Below, piece by piece: positions 47,311 to 58,529 of a stretch of DNA of 64,000 bases. The notes below the pieces were generated by a model that saw only the letters and a list, made by a program, of their open reading frames with translations, was not told the DNA's origin and made no database searches. The stretch covers positions 1 to 64,000 of the forward strand of contig JAVSML010001159.1 of the NCBI GenBank assembly GCA_038503035.1, read 5' to 3'. The translations under genes and the position numbers were made by a program. This stretch comes from Crocodylus rhombifer. Its lineage: Eukaryota > Chordata > Crocodylia > Crocodylidae. Position 1 is the first letter of the stretch; the number at the start of each line of letters is the position of its first letter.

Positions 47311-49690
47311 AGCAAAACTTAAATCATGTAAAATTTATGTTGTTTAGCTTGGGACAGCTGCAGCCAGTAGCAGATAGAGGCAGCAGATGGGGGCTGATGC
47401 AAAGTTGAGTAGTAGATTCTCTCTTACTTTCTTCACATTGCCACAGAACAAGCGAGACATTTTAGGTAAAGAGGCAAAAATTTCCTTTTCTCTCTAGCAG
47501 ATTAGAGATTTCTTATTTCTGATATGGACTAGCTAGCACTTCCAAACCTTGTCCAGAACAGCACTGTAAAACTACTTTCCCGCTCTGCCAGCAGAGCAAG
47601 GAGGGGAAATGGGACTTAATCGTCTTCTTCTCTATCTACATTTTGCTAGTATGCTTGGTCCTCAGAATGATAAGTGGCTCAATTTTTCAAGGCACTGTTT
47701 TGTAACTGACACTGCCGCAGACTTTCAGGCATTCAGAAGTAAAAATAAAATAGAATATTTTGACTGCAGATGTTACTAAATTTCTGTTCAAACATGCTAT
47801 GAATTAGTAGCTTTGAGCATCTGTATATTTTATGATGTTCTTAAAGTGTCTTGCCAGCATATTTTCTAGGATATTTGACTGTAATGCATGGTAAATTATT
47901 AAACTTGTTTTTAAACACAAATATTTTACTTAATAAATATAAGAAAAATAATTTAGAAGATCTGTGGCAGTAGAATACTCTCCCTCATTGGTTCAATAGA
48001 ACGGTCTAATATTCAGGGTATAGGGTGATGTCCATTCTCTCAAAATTTACTTTAACTGAATAACTCAATCATTCTTTTATTTTATATTTGATAGGTAAGA
48101 AAAGATATATTGCCCATACACTATAATTGTAATATATAGGGTAATATTTCAAATAGTAGTCTCAGTTGAGAGGTTAATATTTCTCTATATCTGAAATTAT
48201 ACATTGTCCCATTATTTTATATACTACTTAATACATTTGGCTCTGACAGAAGCATTCACAAGTCTCTTATGAATTGAAATCAAATACTTAAATACCCATT
48301 TAGTTTCCTTTCTGTTTGCTGTACAAAGCTCACAAGAGCCTTGTACGATTAGTGATACTGTGTTTTATCACCTTTTTCCAAGGGTTACTTGTATTTGGCA
48401 CGAAATGTAGGTGGCTATAGGAAGATAATTTATTGCGTCTGGAGAATGGCATGTTATATTTGCTGTCTCTGGGGAATTTTCTTTGATGTTGAACTTTTCT
48501 GAGGTTATTATTGAAGAAAATTTCCCATTATTTCTGTTAATATCTTAAAATATTTTTAACTGCATTAAACCTTCAGTAACCTGTGAAGAGGAATGTTGGG
48601 AAATTGTCTTACTGTTTTGCTGCAGGAGAAGGCTTAATTTCAATTCTAGTGCAACCCCCACCCCCGCTTGTTTAGTTAGAGATTGTATCTCTCAACCTAA
48701 AAGCTAAAAAATCCATAATTCCCCAAGCAATTATCTGATGTGTATGCTGTGGAATAAATGAAAGAAAGAATTGGTCTTATTTGTGCTACTAATGCAGTAA
48801 TGGAACCACTATGGCTCGATGTTGTCAGCTGACTTTCCAGTGGACTGGTATCCACATTATAAAAATTTAATTACAATGTGTCTTAATTGTCTGTCCTATC
48901 CTTGGCTCCTCAGGTAGCTTTTTGCATTAAGTTGTTCCAAACACATTTCTATATACAAGAATAGTCCTTGGAATTACCTTCTCTCTAGTTGAGGTACATG
49001 GTTGCATATAAGCTAGGTTGGAAGGGTATTCCTGCAGTGTACTATTGTGGCTCATGATGACTAAATAGAGCCCCTTTCAGTTTGCTTTTACTTAAAAACA
49101 AAAAAGACCCTAGAAACCCTTACAAAACCAGTAGCATAACTATAGTGGGGCAAGCAGAGCATCTGCCCCAAGTGTCAACTAGAAGGCATATACCAGGAAC
49201 CAACCTTCCTCTCCACCCTCTCCACCAGCGGTGGTGGAAGCCCTTTGCTGATCCTGTCTGGTCACAGGAGCTGGGAAGCTCAGTGTTGTGCTGTACATCC
49301 AGGGGAAGGGGGAAAGTGGGACTGGTGTTCCCTCAGCCCCCGAGGAACCCCCACCTTGAGTGCTTAATTGTTCATGGCTCTGCATATAACCATTTCTTGT
49401 CCTTTAATGTTCTCTTGCTTTAAAGTAGTTAGGAGTTGGTAAATTTGCTATGGTTCTAAGGAGGTTATGGTATTGAAAGATTATCAATATGTTTTTCTTT
49501 TCCTGGTGACTCTACATCCCTTACCCACCTCCAACGGTGGCTGGAGGAGAGAGTACCCAGAATTTCAGTGGAGAGATTTGGATTATTTTGGATTTTCATC
49601 TCTATCATTAAAGTTCTAATAAGGTATTATTGATAAATTATTTGTAGGCTACTCAGAAACACTTTATCTTGTTATTGTGTGGTTGTTTAA
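47311..49690. other. Intronic, AT-rich, mostly unassigned
   Basis: No gene recognised. At about 49130-49350 a GC-richer patch beginning TAGCATAACTATAGTGGGGC may be another DNA-element remnant. Confidence 0.4.
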
Positions 49691-49698
49691 ATGATAAA

Positions 49699-50130
49699 TA
49701 GGGACCTACCGAAATTGAAATTCATGATTATCACAGAAACTGATTTTGGCAGGCTCCCCGAAAACTCTCTGAAAATAAAATGCTGGCTCCCTCTGTGGAA
49801 AGGGAGGCTGCTGGCACAGCAAGATGGCTGCTGCCCCCACCCCTTACCACTGGTTGGCTGACTGATGGCCATATGGCCCCACCCCTTGCCACCAATCAGT
49901 GGCAAGGGGTGGGGCTGCATCATGGATAGTCCTTGAAGCCAGTTAGCAGTGAGGGGAGAGGGGAGCATATGATGGCCCTTGCAGCCAGTCAAGGGATGGG
50001 GCCACCAGGGCCGCTCAGCCATCAGAGGCATGTGGGGGACTACCACATTCTGCCCACAAAAATGGCTGGCAGCCCCATGGTCTGCCTGCAAAATTGGCCA
50101 GCAGCCAGCTTGTGTTTGGTAGACCCCCTA
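49699..50130. mobile_element. hAT element (432 bp)
   Basis: The left end TAGGGACCTACCGAAATT and the right end read inverted, TAGGGGGTCTACCAAAC, are imperfect terminal repeats. The flanks atgataaa (49691-49698) and atgattag (50131-50138) agree at 6 of 8. There is an internal inverted pair of GGGGTGGGGC/GCCCCACCCC words. Non-coding. Confidence 0.7.
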
Positions 50131-50157
50131 ATGATTAGTATTTAACTGTCGGCCTAG

Positions 50158-50340
50158 TGCATTGGTGGTCAAACTCTTGGCCTTGCAGTCCAGATTGGTA
50201 TGGGGCTGGTCTGTGAACCAGATTGGACCCCACATTGCCTTTGCTCACCAAGATCAGGCACTGGGGCTTGCGGGCTTGATCAGGCAGTGCTGGGGGCTGG
50301 ATCTGGCCTGCAAGCCTGTGGTTGAGCACCTCCCCTGGCA
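50158..50340. mobile_element. Probable small hAT element
   Basis: TTGGTGGTCAAACTCTTGGCC on the left is mirrored by CTGTGGTTGAGCACCTCCCC on the right, about 180 bp apart. No convincing target duplication. Confidence 0.45.
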
Positions 50341-50345
50341 TAGCA

Positions 50346-53300
50346 TGTGTATTGCTTATAAGTTAAGAACAGATAATTACGTAGTTTTAAAGAAAATGAT
50401 GCTTTTAGAGATTAATTGGCTGTTGCAGGTGTTTGTAAACAGAAAATATAAACATTTTGGGAAATCTCATATTAGTAACCCCTCTCTTCCTTTTCATATG
50501 ATACTATGCTGCATCATACTGCTGTTGGCATTGCTGGAAAACACATCTGTGCATTTAAAACAAGCACCAACACTCAGAGTATAATTCTAAGAGCTTTTAT
50601 TGGAGTGCTAAGTGGACTGTGAAAAGACTGAGGGTATGAAATTCCAATCATTCTATTCCATTATAATCTCCAAAGAGGCCATTTTGGTCAGCAGAATAAA
50701 TCTGACCACATCTTGCTCTTCAGTTCAGGACTTCTAGCTTTATTGCATTATAGGCTTTCTGTGTTTTTTGTACATTGATGCATCATTGCGCTTGGTATGT
50801 GGGTTCTGACTTATTTGAAACATTTAGTGTAAACTCAGATTTGCTTGGAAAAATTGCTCATTGAGTGGACAAAACAGCCAATGTACGTTTATTCTCCGAT
50901 GCACCATCTCTGGAGTCCAAGAGTCTAGTAAGGATCATGATGAGACACAGAAGTTCTGTGATCATATTAATGCCAAGATTATTCTTCTGAATTGAATATT
51001 TTAGATGTATAGCATAAGACTGCTCTTTAGGACATGGACTGTCTCTTCTAAAATGTATATGTACTTAAATGAGCAGAATGTGACTCCAATCTTAATTAGA
51101 GCCTCTGAAGATCCCTGTAATGCATATAATAATCATAGAGGGGGATTGAAAGCATTTGTCCATAAAACCAAAGAGTCAGTGAGGGTAGTAATAATCGCCA
51201 TGTTCAGATAATAGGCATTGTTCACCTGTTTGTTTATCTCTAGCTAATACTTCATTTTCTCCATGGGAAAAGATGAGGCCCAAGATATTTCTTGCACCTG
51301 TCATACCTTTAATCTCAAAAGGTAGCAGTAATCCTTACCTGAACCCTAGTTCACTTCAAGTAGCAGAGTAGCCAGAGTCTTTACTTGTGCAAGTTATCCT
51401 GTTATTGAGTTAAACAATAATACTCAAGATAATATCACAAGTATAGACGAAACTGTTTCTTACAAAGCCTGTGGGTCAGTCTTCTGTTAAAATATTGGAC
51501 AGATAATTTAGGAGCCCCTTTGTTGTTGTTGTTGCTTTTAGCATTCAGATAATTTATAGGAGAAATTCTTCTCCAGTAACATATAGCTCAATAGCTAGAG
51601 TATGTATAGAATCATATAAATTGGCCATATTCTGGAATTGTACATGATGGTCAGGTGTTTAGTTCGCTATTTATGAAGTATTTTGAAGATGAAAATGCCA
51701 CTGGAATATAAATGATAACATTTTAATAGCCAGTTAATGTATCTAATTGACGTATAGAAAGTGTTCTTTCTTAACATGCTAGAGAATTTGGGATTTTTTC
51801 TCACTTTGCTATGATATTCTTTATTTAATGTAGTACATATTAAAGAATAACACACTTGTTCTGGAAGCCTAAAAGCCCAACCAGTTGCTAAAGTTTTAAT
51901 GCAGCTTAAATCCATGCCTTACTTAATATTGATTTCAAAATTTCAATAGCAGTCCAGTTGGGATGGCTTCAGGTACATAGTTTCTCATTTCCTTTATAAT
52001 AAGAGGCATTTTGAGGACATCATTAGAACAGAATAATATTAATACCTTGCAAGTAAAGGTCTGCCCCATAAGGAACATAATATTATTCATATTTTACAGA
52101 CAGAGAAATGGAAACCAAGAGGTTAACTTGCCCACAGAAGTACGTTAAGTCAGTTGCAGACCTGTAATGGAAATGATGGTCTTTCTTGCCTTCCAGCTCT
52201 ATGTTCAGTTAACTAGTCCACATTACTTCAGTATAAGATGATATAAAACTCTGATGGGGCTTAATACTTTTTAGTAAATTAGGCAAGTGCTTGCCCCTTT
52301 GTTTACAGATTTCTTCAACATAAGAGGCATGGCAACACATGCTGCTTATTAACTTATCAATCACTTAATATTCCTTGTGTCGGTGATAAGCTGGAGCTCA
52401 GAACACAGATGTAGTAAGTTGCTTCCATATGGTGCTGTCTAATGAGTCAATTAGCTGACTTAGGAAAAAAAATCCATTAAGTTTTTCCCTTGGTGGCAAG
52501 CCGTACTACAATGATGGAACAATCTTTTACTGATGCTTTTTTAGGATATATTTTAGAATACAGTAGGGAAAAACCATGTTTTTAATGACCAAAGTATAGT
52601 TGGGTTCATTTTATACAAAAGAGATTTGAATAAATTCATTAAATTTATTTTGGCCTCTTTCATTCTAACCACAACTACATTGTCATTTTTGTGGCAGAGT
52701 CAATTTTTCCCTGAAGTTCATGGAACAAAATCAGAAGAGATGGTTTCGAAACAGAATACATGCATTTTCAGAGCCTGCCCACATGCTGAAACTTCTCAAG
52801 TATTTGTTCTTTTTCTTCAGTGAACTAGTAACTTACACCATCACTTTTGATGGCATCTGTTTCCAAGTATTGATATCAGTACACGTCATCAAAAAAAATT
52901 ATCATTTTTCCTAATTCTGTAGTCTTATATGGTACTATACCTGTCTATTCCAGCATGGCTTGAAAGATCAAAGCTTTCCCTTGAAAACTCATCACACACT
53001 GATTAATGGGTCACAGACATGAAAGACTGTGTTAAATGTAGCAATCAAATTATTTTGGCCGTTATCTCTGGGGATGCATACAATGATGATGTGTTGCCCA
53101 GGAACAATAAGTACTATTTTCAGTGTGTCTACATTAACTTGTTAAAATCAGCAGTATTTCAGTGCTTCATTGTTATTTCATGTTCATTGATCTTCTCTCT
53201 TAGAATATTTTTTAAAAATATTAATTTATTGTTTACAAGAAATAAATTACTATGAATATAAAGTGTCTTAAAATGTAAATGTTACATTATAATCACAGTG

Positions 53301-54240
53301 AATTCTGAGTTAAATGGAAAGCTAATTGATGCGGTAATCGGTTGAAATGGAAAAGGACGTAGCCTTCTAAAAGTTAAAAACTAAATAGAAATATATTGTA
53401 ACTACAGGACCCCTAGATCTATGTTCTAAGATGCCAAGGCGATCTAAGATCTGTAAGACCCCTAGCAGATAAAAAGTTGAAAGAGGTCAGAATAACAGGG
53501 CATTAGCTTTGCTTATATCTTTAGATATTTTGCACCATTGCTTGTAAAATGAGGCATGGAAACAATCTCAGTATTCTTTAAGTGTGAGATTGGCAAACTT
53601 TTTAAAGCTGTGTTACAGTAGAAGAGAAGACGAAATCATTCCTTGTGTGCTTTCTCAATATTGTTTCCTCCGTAGGACAAGTTAATAGTTTTTTCAGTAT
53701 CATCAATAAATTTTCTTCAGAGCTAACGAAATAGAATGCTGTGACTTCTCATAGAGCTTTCAAACCAGCTGTCAAAGGCCTTATTACAAAGATTAGGTTT
53801 GTATGTCAGAGTTCAAAGGCTTTCAAAAGGAACGGGCTTTATCAACTTTTTTTTATCTTGTGCAAACAAACAAACTCATTTTAAATGATAGTTGAAGTGC
53901 TCTCCAATCCAGTCTTTTCCTAGCATGCAAGGCTACTTAAGGATTGGAAATGCAGTCATGATATAAGAAAGAAGTATAGTGGGTACTAGGAGTGAAGTAT
54001 ACTTCTGTGCTAGGGATCTGTACGTGAGAACTGCCATTTACTGGGCCAGGTCATGGGTCCATCTTGCCAGTGCCCCATGTCAGCCCTGTGTCATGCACAC
54101 AGTGACAGAGAGTGGATGCTCAAAGGGAGAGTGAACAGCGTATGACCAAGGTTTTTTTGGGGGGGAGGTGGGGTTGGGGGGGGAAGGGTTTCCCCTCCCA
54201 CTTGCAGCTCCAGTATTTAAGGTCTAGGAAGTTTTGATTC
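50346..54240. other. Intronic, AT-rich, unassigned
   Basis: The longest stretch of the intron without recognisable transposons. I see no exon. It may include conserved regulatory DNA, which cannot be judged from one sequence. Confidence 0.4.
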
Positions 54241-54252
54241 AGAAGCTGTAAC

Positions 54253-55611
54253 CAAGGGGTGGGCAAAAGACGCCCAGGGGCAGGCGTGATTTCCTTTAGC
54301 AGGTGCCCACTGACCCCTGCTCGCTCCCACCCTTGTGCACAGGAGGGCCCTTGCCCTGGCTGGCATGCACAGCTTCTGGGTGGGGCTGCTGCTGCTGCTG
54401 CTGCTGCTGCTGCAGCTGCCTGGGGAACTGCTCAGCTCCTCCTGCCTTTCACCTTTCCCAGTCTTCTCCTGTCACTGGTGCAGCACTTTGGGCAGCAAGT
54501 AGGGAAATGGGGACAGGGGGGAAAGCTGCAGCTGGGTAGGAGCACTGGGCTGGGGCTTGCGGGAGCGTGGAGCCCGAAACATGGAGCCCATGCTCAGTGG
54601 GGCAGTGGGAGCACAGAGCCTGGGTGGGCTTGGATGTATTGCACAGGGCTCCCTGCAGTTAACGTGCAGCTCCTGGGACTCATGCACCACCAGGGGGAAG
54701 CCCTTCATGATGAAGCCAGGAGCCTTCCCCAGTCTGCCACCACATGCAGCTCCTGAGATAGCACCAGAAGTAACAGAGAACCCCATGTGATAGAGCCAGG
54801 ACAGCTTGGCCCTGCTTCCTGGTGGAGTCCTGGAAGCTGCATGTGGCGGCAGGGAGCAGGGCCTCTGGCTCCATTCTGCAGGGATCACCCCTCAGCTCTG
54901 GCCAAGTCCCAGAAGCTGCATGTGAGTCACTGGGAGCCCCACATGATGGAACCGGGCTGGCCTGGCCCCGCTCCCTGCCACCACATGCAGTTCCTGCAAC
55001 TGGTTAGAGTCGTGCACCCTGAGAGGGCTCTGCCTGTGTGAGCTGCTGCTGCTGCCACTGCCAGCAATTGCTGTGCACCATGGGATGGGGGGAGGCCCAC
55101 ATGCACACCCCACCATAACCATACCCCCACACACTCCCCACACTCCTCCACAAGCCCCACACTCACCCCCTACGCACCCTACACCCTCCCCCACATCCTA
55201 TCCATCCAAACATCCCCCACCCCATCTCTCTGTCTCGCACACAAAATATACAAGACTAAGACTTTATTTTGATCTACTCTGCAATTGCTGCTATATATAC
55301 TATGCAAATGCATGTAAATAAGGGCATTTAAAAAAATAAGATTAAGCTATGTTATAGTAGATGTTTGATTTTTTAGTATATGATCTGGGGGTGGATTAGT
55401 CTAAGACGGCAAGCCTCCCCCTGACCCCCCAAAAGAAGTATTACTGAGGGACAATGGGTGGGAGGGACTTCTGTTGGCAAAGGTCAGGAGTTAGGGTCCA
55501 GGACTTCTGGTCCCAAGAAGGTGATCAGGGGGCAGGGCTACCTTTACAGCCCTTGACAGCTCACCAAAACTCATTAAGCAGCTCTCCAGCTGAAATGATT
55601 ACCCACCCCTG
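54253..55611. mobile_element. Non-autonomous hAT element (about 1.36 kb)
   Basis: It begins CAAGGGGTGGGCAAAAG. The right end read inverted is (C)AGGGGTGGGTAATC. The flanks gctgtaac (54245-54252) and gctgtaac (55611-55618) are identical, with a one-base ambiguity in the right boundary. The interior has (CTG)9 at 54386-54412, direct and inverted copies of a CCACATGCAGCTCCTG module, and a CA/C-rich tract at about 55090-55245. No transposase. Confidence 0.85.
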
Positions 55612-56587
55612 CTGTAACCCCTAACCCCATGTTCGGTAGCTACTGAATTTGTCCAATCTCTTATTGAATCTGGTGAAACTTAGCTTGTCTTCAATTACAT
55701 GCTGTATGAGAGAGAACTTTTTTAGTTTTAAATTTACTATCTACTAGTTTCATTTCATGACCCCAAGTTCTTGTATTGAGAGAGATAGTAAGTAATGAAT
55801 CCCTATGTGATTCTCTTTGCTATTTAGTCCTTTGTAAACCCTTATTATGTCCCCTCTCAAGCATCTCTCTTCTAAACCGAATAGGCATAACCTCTTTAGT
55901 CTCTCTTCGTGGAAGCCCCTCCATACTACTGATCATTTTTGTTGCCCTTCTCTGGATCTTCTCTAGTTTTTCTATATCCTTCTTGAGGTGCTGTGACCAG
56001 AACTGGGCACAGTATTCTAGATGTGGATGCACCATGGATTTATAAAGGGGCATAATGATACTTTCTGTTGTTTTTACAGTTCCCTTCTTAATTCTTAACA
56101 ATTTGTTTGTCTTTTTGATGTCTCCTGAGCACTAAGCTGATGTTTTCAGTGAACTGTTCACAGTGATTCCCAGATCTCTTTTCTGTATGCTATCAGCTAA
56201 TGTAGAGCCCATCATACTGTAGATATAATTTGGGTTATTTTTCTTATATGCATCACTTCGCACTTATACATTGAATTTCATGTCATTCAGTTGTCCATTT
56301 GCTCAATAGTGCCAGAGCCTTCTGTAATTCCTCACAGTCGGTCTTGGTTTTTATCACTTTGAATAATTTTGTGTCATATGCAAATTTGGCCACCTCACTA
56401 CTCATTCCCTTTTCCAGATCATATATGAATGTGTTAAACAGCGCCAGTTCTAACACAGATCCATGGGGGACTCCACTGTTTACTCATTCCCATCCAAAAA
56501 CTGACCATTTATGTTCACTGTTCATTTTTTATCTTTAAGCCAATTTCTAATGCACAAGTGGAACTTTCTTGTAATCTCATGACTACC

Positions 56588-57037
56588 TACCATATTTATG
56601 TGATACTAAGTTGACCCCGAATTTAAGATGACCCCCAATTGTCTATATAGAAAGTTTATAAATATGTTAACATTTTCCAGGAAGCAAAACTAATTATTGA
56701 AAGGTTGTCTTAAATTTGACTCCTTCCCACTACTATGGTAGCAGCAGCTTGGGGTGTGGGGGGGTCAGGTGGCCCCCTTGCCCTCTTCCCCTTTAATTTG
56801 GCTGCCCATCCCACCAGCCTCCCCACAGTTCCCCACAACCTTTGCCTCTTCCCCCCACACTCTCCATGTACTCTACCCCTTCCTCCTGCTCCTCACAGTC
56901 CCTGCCCCCTGCACCCTGCAGTCTCTGTCTGCCCTCCCCCCACACACACACTTTATGCTCAAATCTAAGGCAAAGGGCTTTTTTCCTGATGCTGATGTGG
57001 GGTGGGAAACTAACCTTACATTTGAGAAAATACAGTA
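56588..57037. mobile_element. TIR element (TACCATATTT ends) inside the L3-like LINE
   Basis: The left end TACCATATTTATGTGATACT and the right end read inverted, TACTGTATTTTCTCAAATGT, form imperfect terminal repeats. GACCCCGAATTTAAGATGAC follows the left end, as in a widespread vertebrate DNA-transposon family. The target duplication is unclear. The middle is C-rich and non-coding. Confidence 0.6.
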
Positions 57038-57158
57038 ACTTCATTAAGAGCCTTTGATAGAGGACTTGTTAAAGGCCTCCTGGAAGTCCAGATATACTAC
57101 GTCAACTGGATCACCCTGATCTATTTCCTTATTGACACCTTCAAAAAAAAGTCTAGTA

Positions 57159-57685
57159 CAGTGTTTCTCAACCCATGGGTTGTGACCCAGAAGTGGGTCA
57201 CAAGAATACTTCAAAGGGCTGTGAGTTGGGGAGGGGGCAAGGGGAAGCTCTGTGGCCAGGCTGACACCAGGGCTGCTGCCTGTGCAAGCAGGGATGGAAT
57301 GCCTGAGAGTCGCTGCTTGGTGAGCCGGAGGGGCCATGACCAGGCTGCCTGGCATGGTGTGGGAGCCCCGGGCCATGGCAGGTTTGGCACAGGCCTCCCC
57401 TCCTCCTCCTTCCAGCCCTTTCCAGACCAGACTCACTCCACTGCTGCCTGCATGAGCCAGAGCCCCCATAGCCACCATGCTTCGGCCCAAGTGGAATGGG
57501 GACAGCTAAGGACCCCTTTGGCAGGGCTGGGGCGGGGGCCTGCAGGTTGGGTGTAGGGGGCCCCAGAATGGCCTGGGGGGAGGGAACTGTGGATCAGGCA
57601 CTGGTAGGGCCAGGGGGTTGTGGTTTGGGACAAACCATCAATCTTGGCAAATTGATCCCAGTACGAAAAAGCTTGAGAACCAGTG
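57159..57685. mobile_element. hAT element (527 bp), perfect 8-bp target duplication
   Basis: It starts CAGTGTTTCTCAACC, and the right end read inverted is CACTGGTTCTCAAGC. Identical flanks gtctagta lie at 57151-57158 and 57686-57693. It sits between the GKSCLTNLL and YLDF motifs of the L3-like RT. Non-autonomous. Confidence 0.92.
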
Positions 57686-57960
57686 GTCTAGTAGGTTGGT
57701 GAGGCATGATTTCCCTTTGACAAAGCCATACTGATTCCTCCCAAGCAAGTCATGTTCACCCTTGTGCTGACCAGTTTTTTTTGTTTTTTTTTTAATTATT
57801 GTTATTGTTTCTACCAGTTTTCCAAGAATGGAAGTCAGATTCACTGGCCTGTAGTTCTTTGGGTCAGGGGGTAGGAAAGTTTGCATAGCTGTAACAGTTG
57901 TCATTATTTTTATGCCTGTCATTAGTTCTTGTATGCCATCAAGCCAGTTCATTGTGTATC

Positions 57961-58520
57961 ATGACTTGATATGCAAAATGAGCATGAAAAATAATATTAA
58001 CTGGTGCCATAAAATGATGAAAAGTTGTAAAAATTATTGCCACAAAAGCTATGCCATTTTTTAAACAGTGGAACTAATTTTGTTCTGTAAATGTCTAGGA
58101 AAATAGATTTTGTGTGTGGTCAGTCAAAATCATTCTCTGTCAAATTCACATTTCTCAGGTTTCTGTATGGTTGTGCAAGCATGCTTCTGGCTTTGAAAAA
58201 TTAGTAGGTAATATAACAGTTTTATATCTGTCCCTATTCACGTTGAAGCCTTTTAACTTTAGCCTTCACAAATTAATGCCAGAAATTTTAATTCAGTTTT
58301 ATCAAAACGTCTGCACCTCTTTAATTCAGCATAGTCTTTATACACTCCAATAAGCATTAAAAACTGAATAGAATTTTCAGACACTACTTTCTTACTCTTC
58401 AATTATGATTTTTATAGATTTTAATAATTAGCATTTTGCTGACACAGGTATAGTAAATATGAACTATTCAGTATATCGTATGTCTGTGGGTTAGCTTCAG
58501 ACAACATACATTTTATGTTG
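57961..58520. other. Intronic, unassigned
   Basis: AT-rich. No feature recognised. Confidence 0.4.
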
Positions 58521-58529
58521 TTTTGTCCG

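Larger units (their letters stand above)
55640..57960 (-). mobile_element. Old CR1/L3-like LINE, split by two DNA elements
   Basis: Minus-strand RT pieces lie in order. YRPVNLTSILGKLVE and [18 protein letters not shown] are at 57952-57638. Then comes a hAT (57159-57685). [13 protein letters not shown] (motif A) is near 57090. A second insert occupies 56588-57037. C-terminal and 3' sequence (PLYKSMVHPHLEYCAQFW) follows at 56101-55820. The pieces rejoin when both inserts are removed. More diverged than the other CR1 copies. Confidence 0.85.

Noticed and set aside
54259..54756. 165-codon frame with poly-Ala
   Set aside because: It is a (CTG)9 microsatellite inside a hAT element with identical 8-bp flanks, not a gene.
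55090..55245. CRISPR-like or coding tandem array
   Set aside because: It is an irregular C/CA-rich simple-sequence tract inside a hAT element, without constant repeats or spacers.
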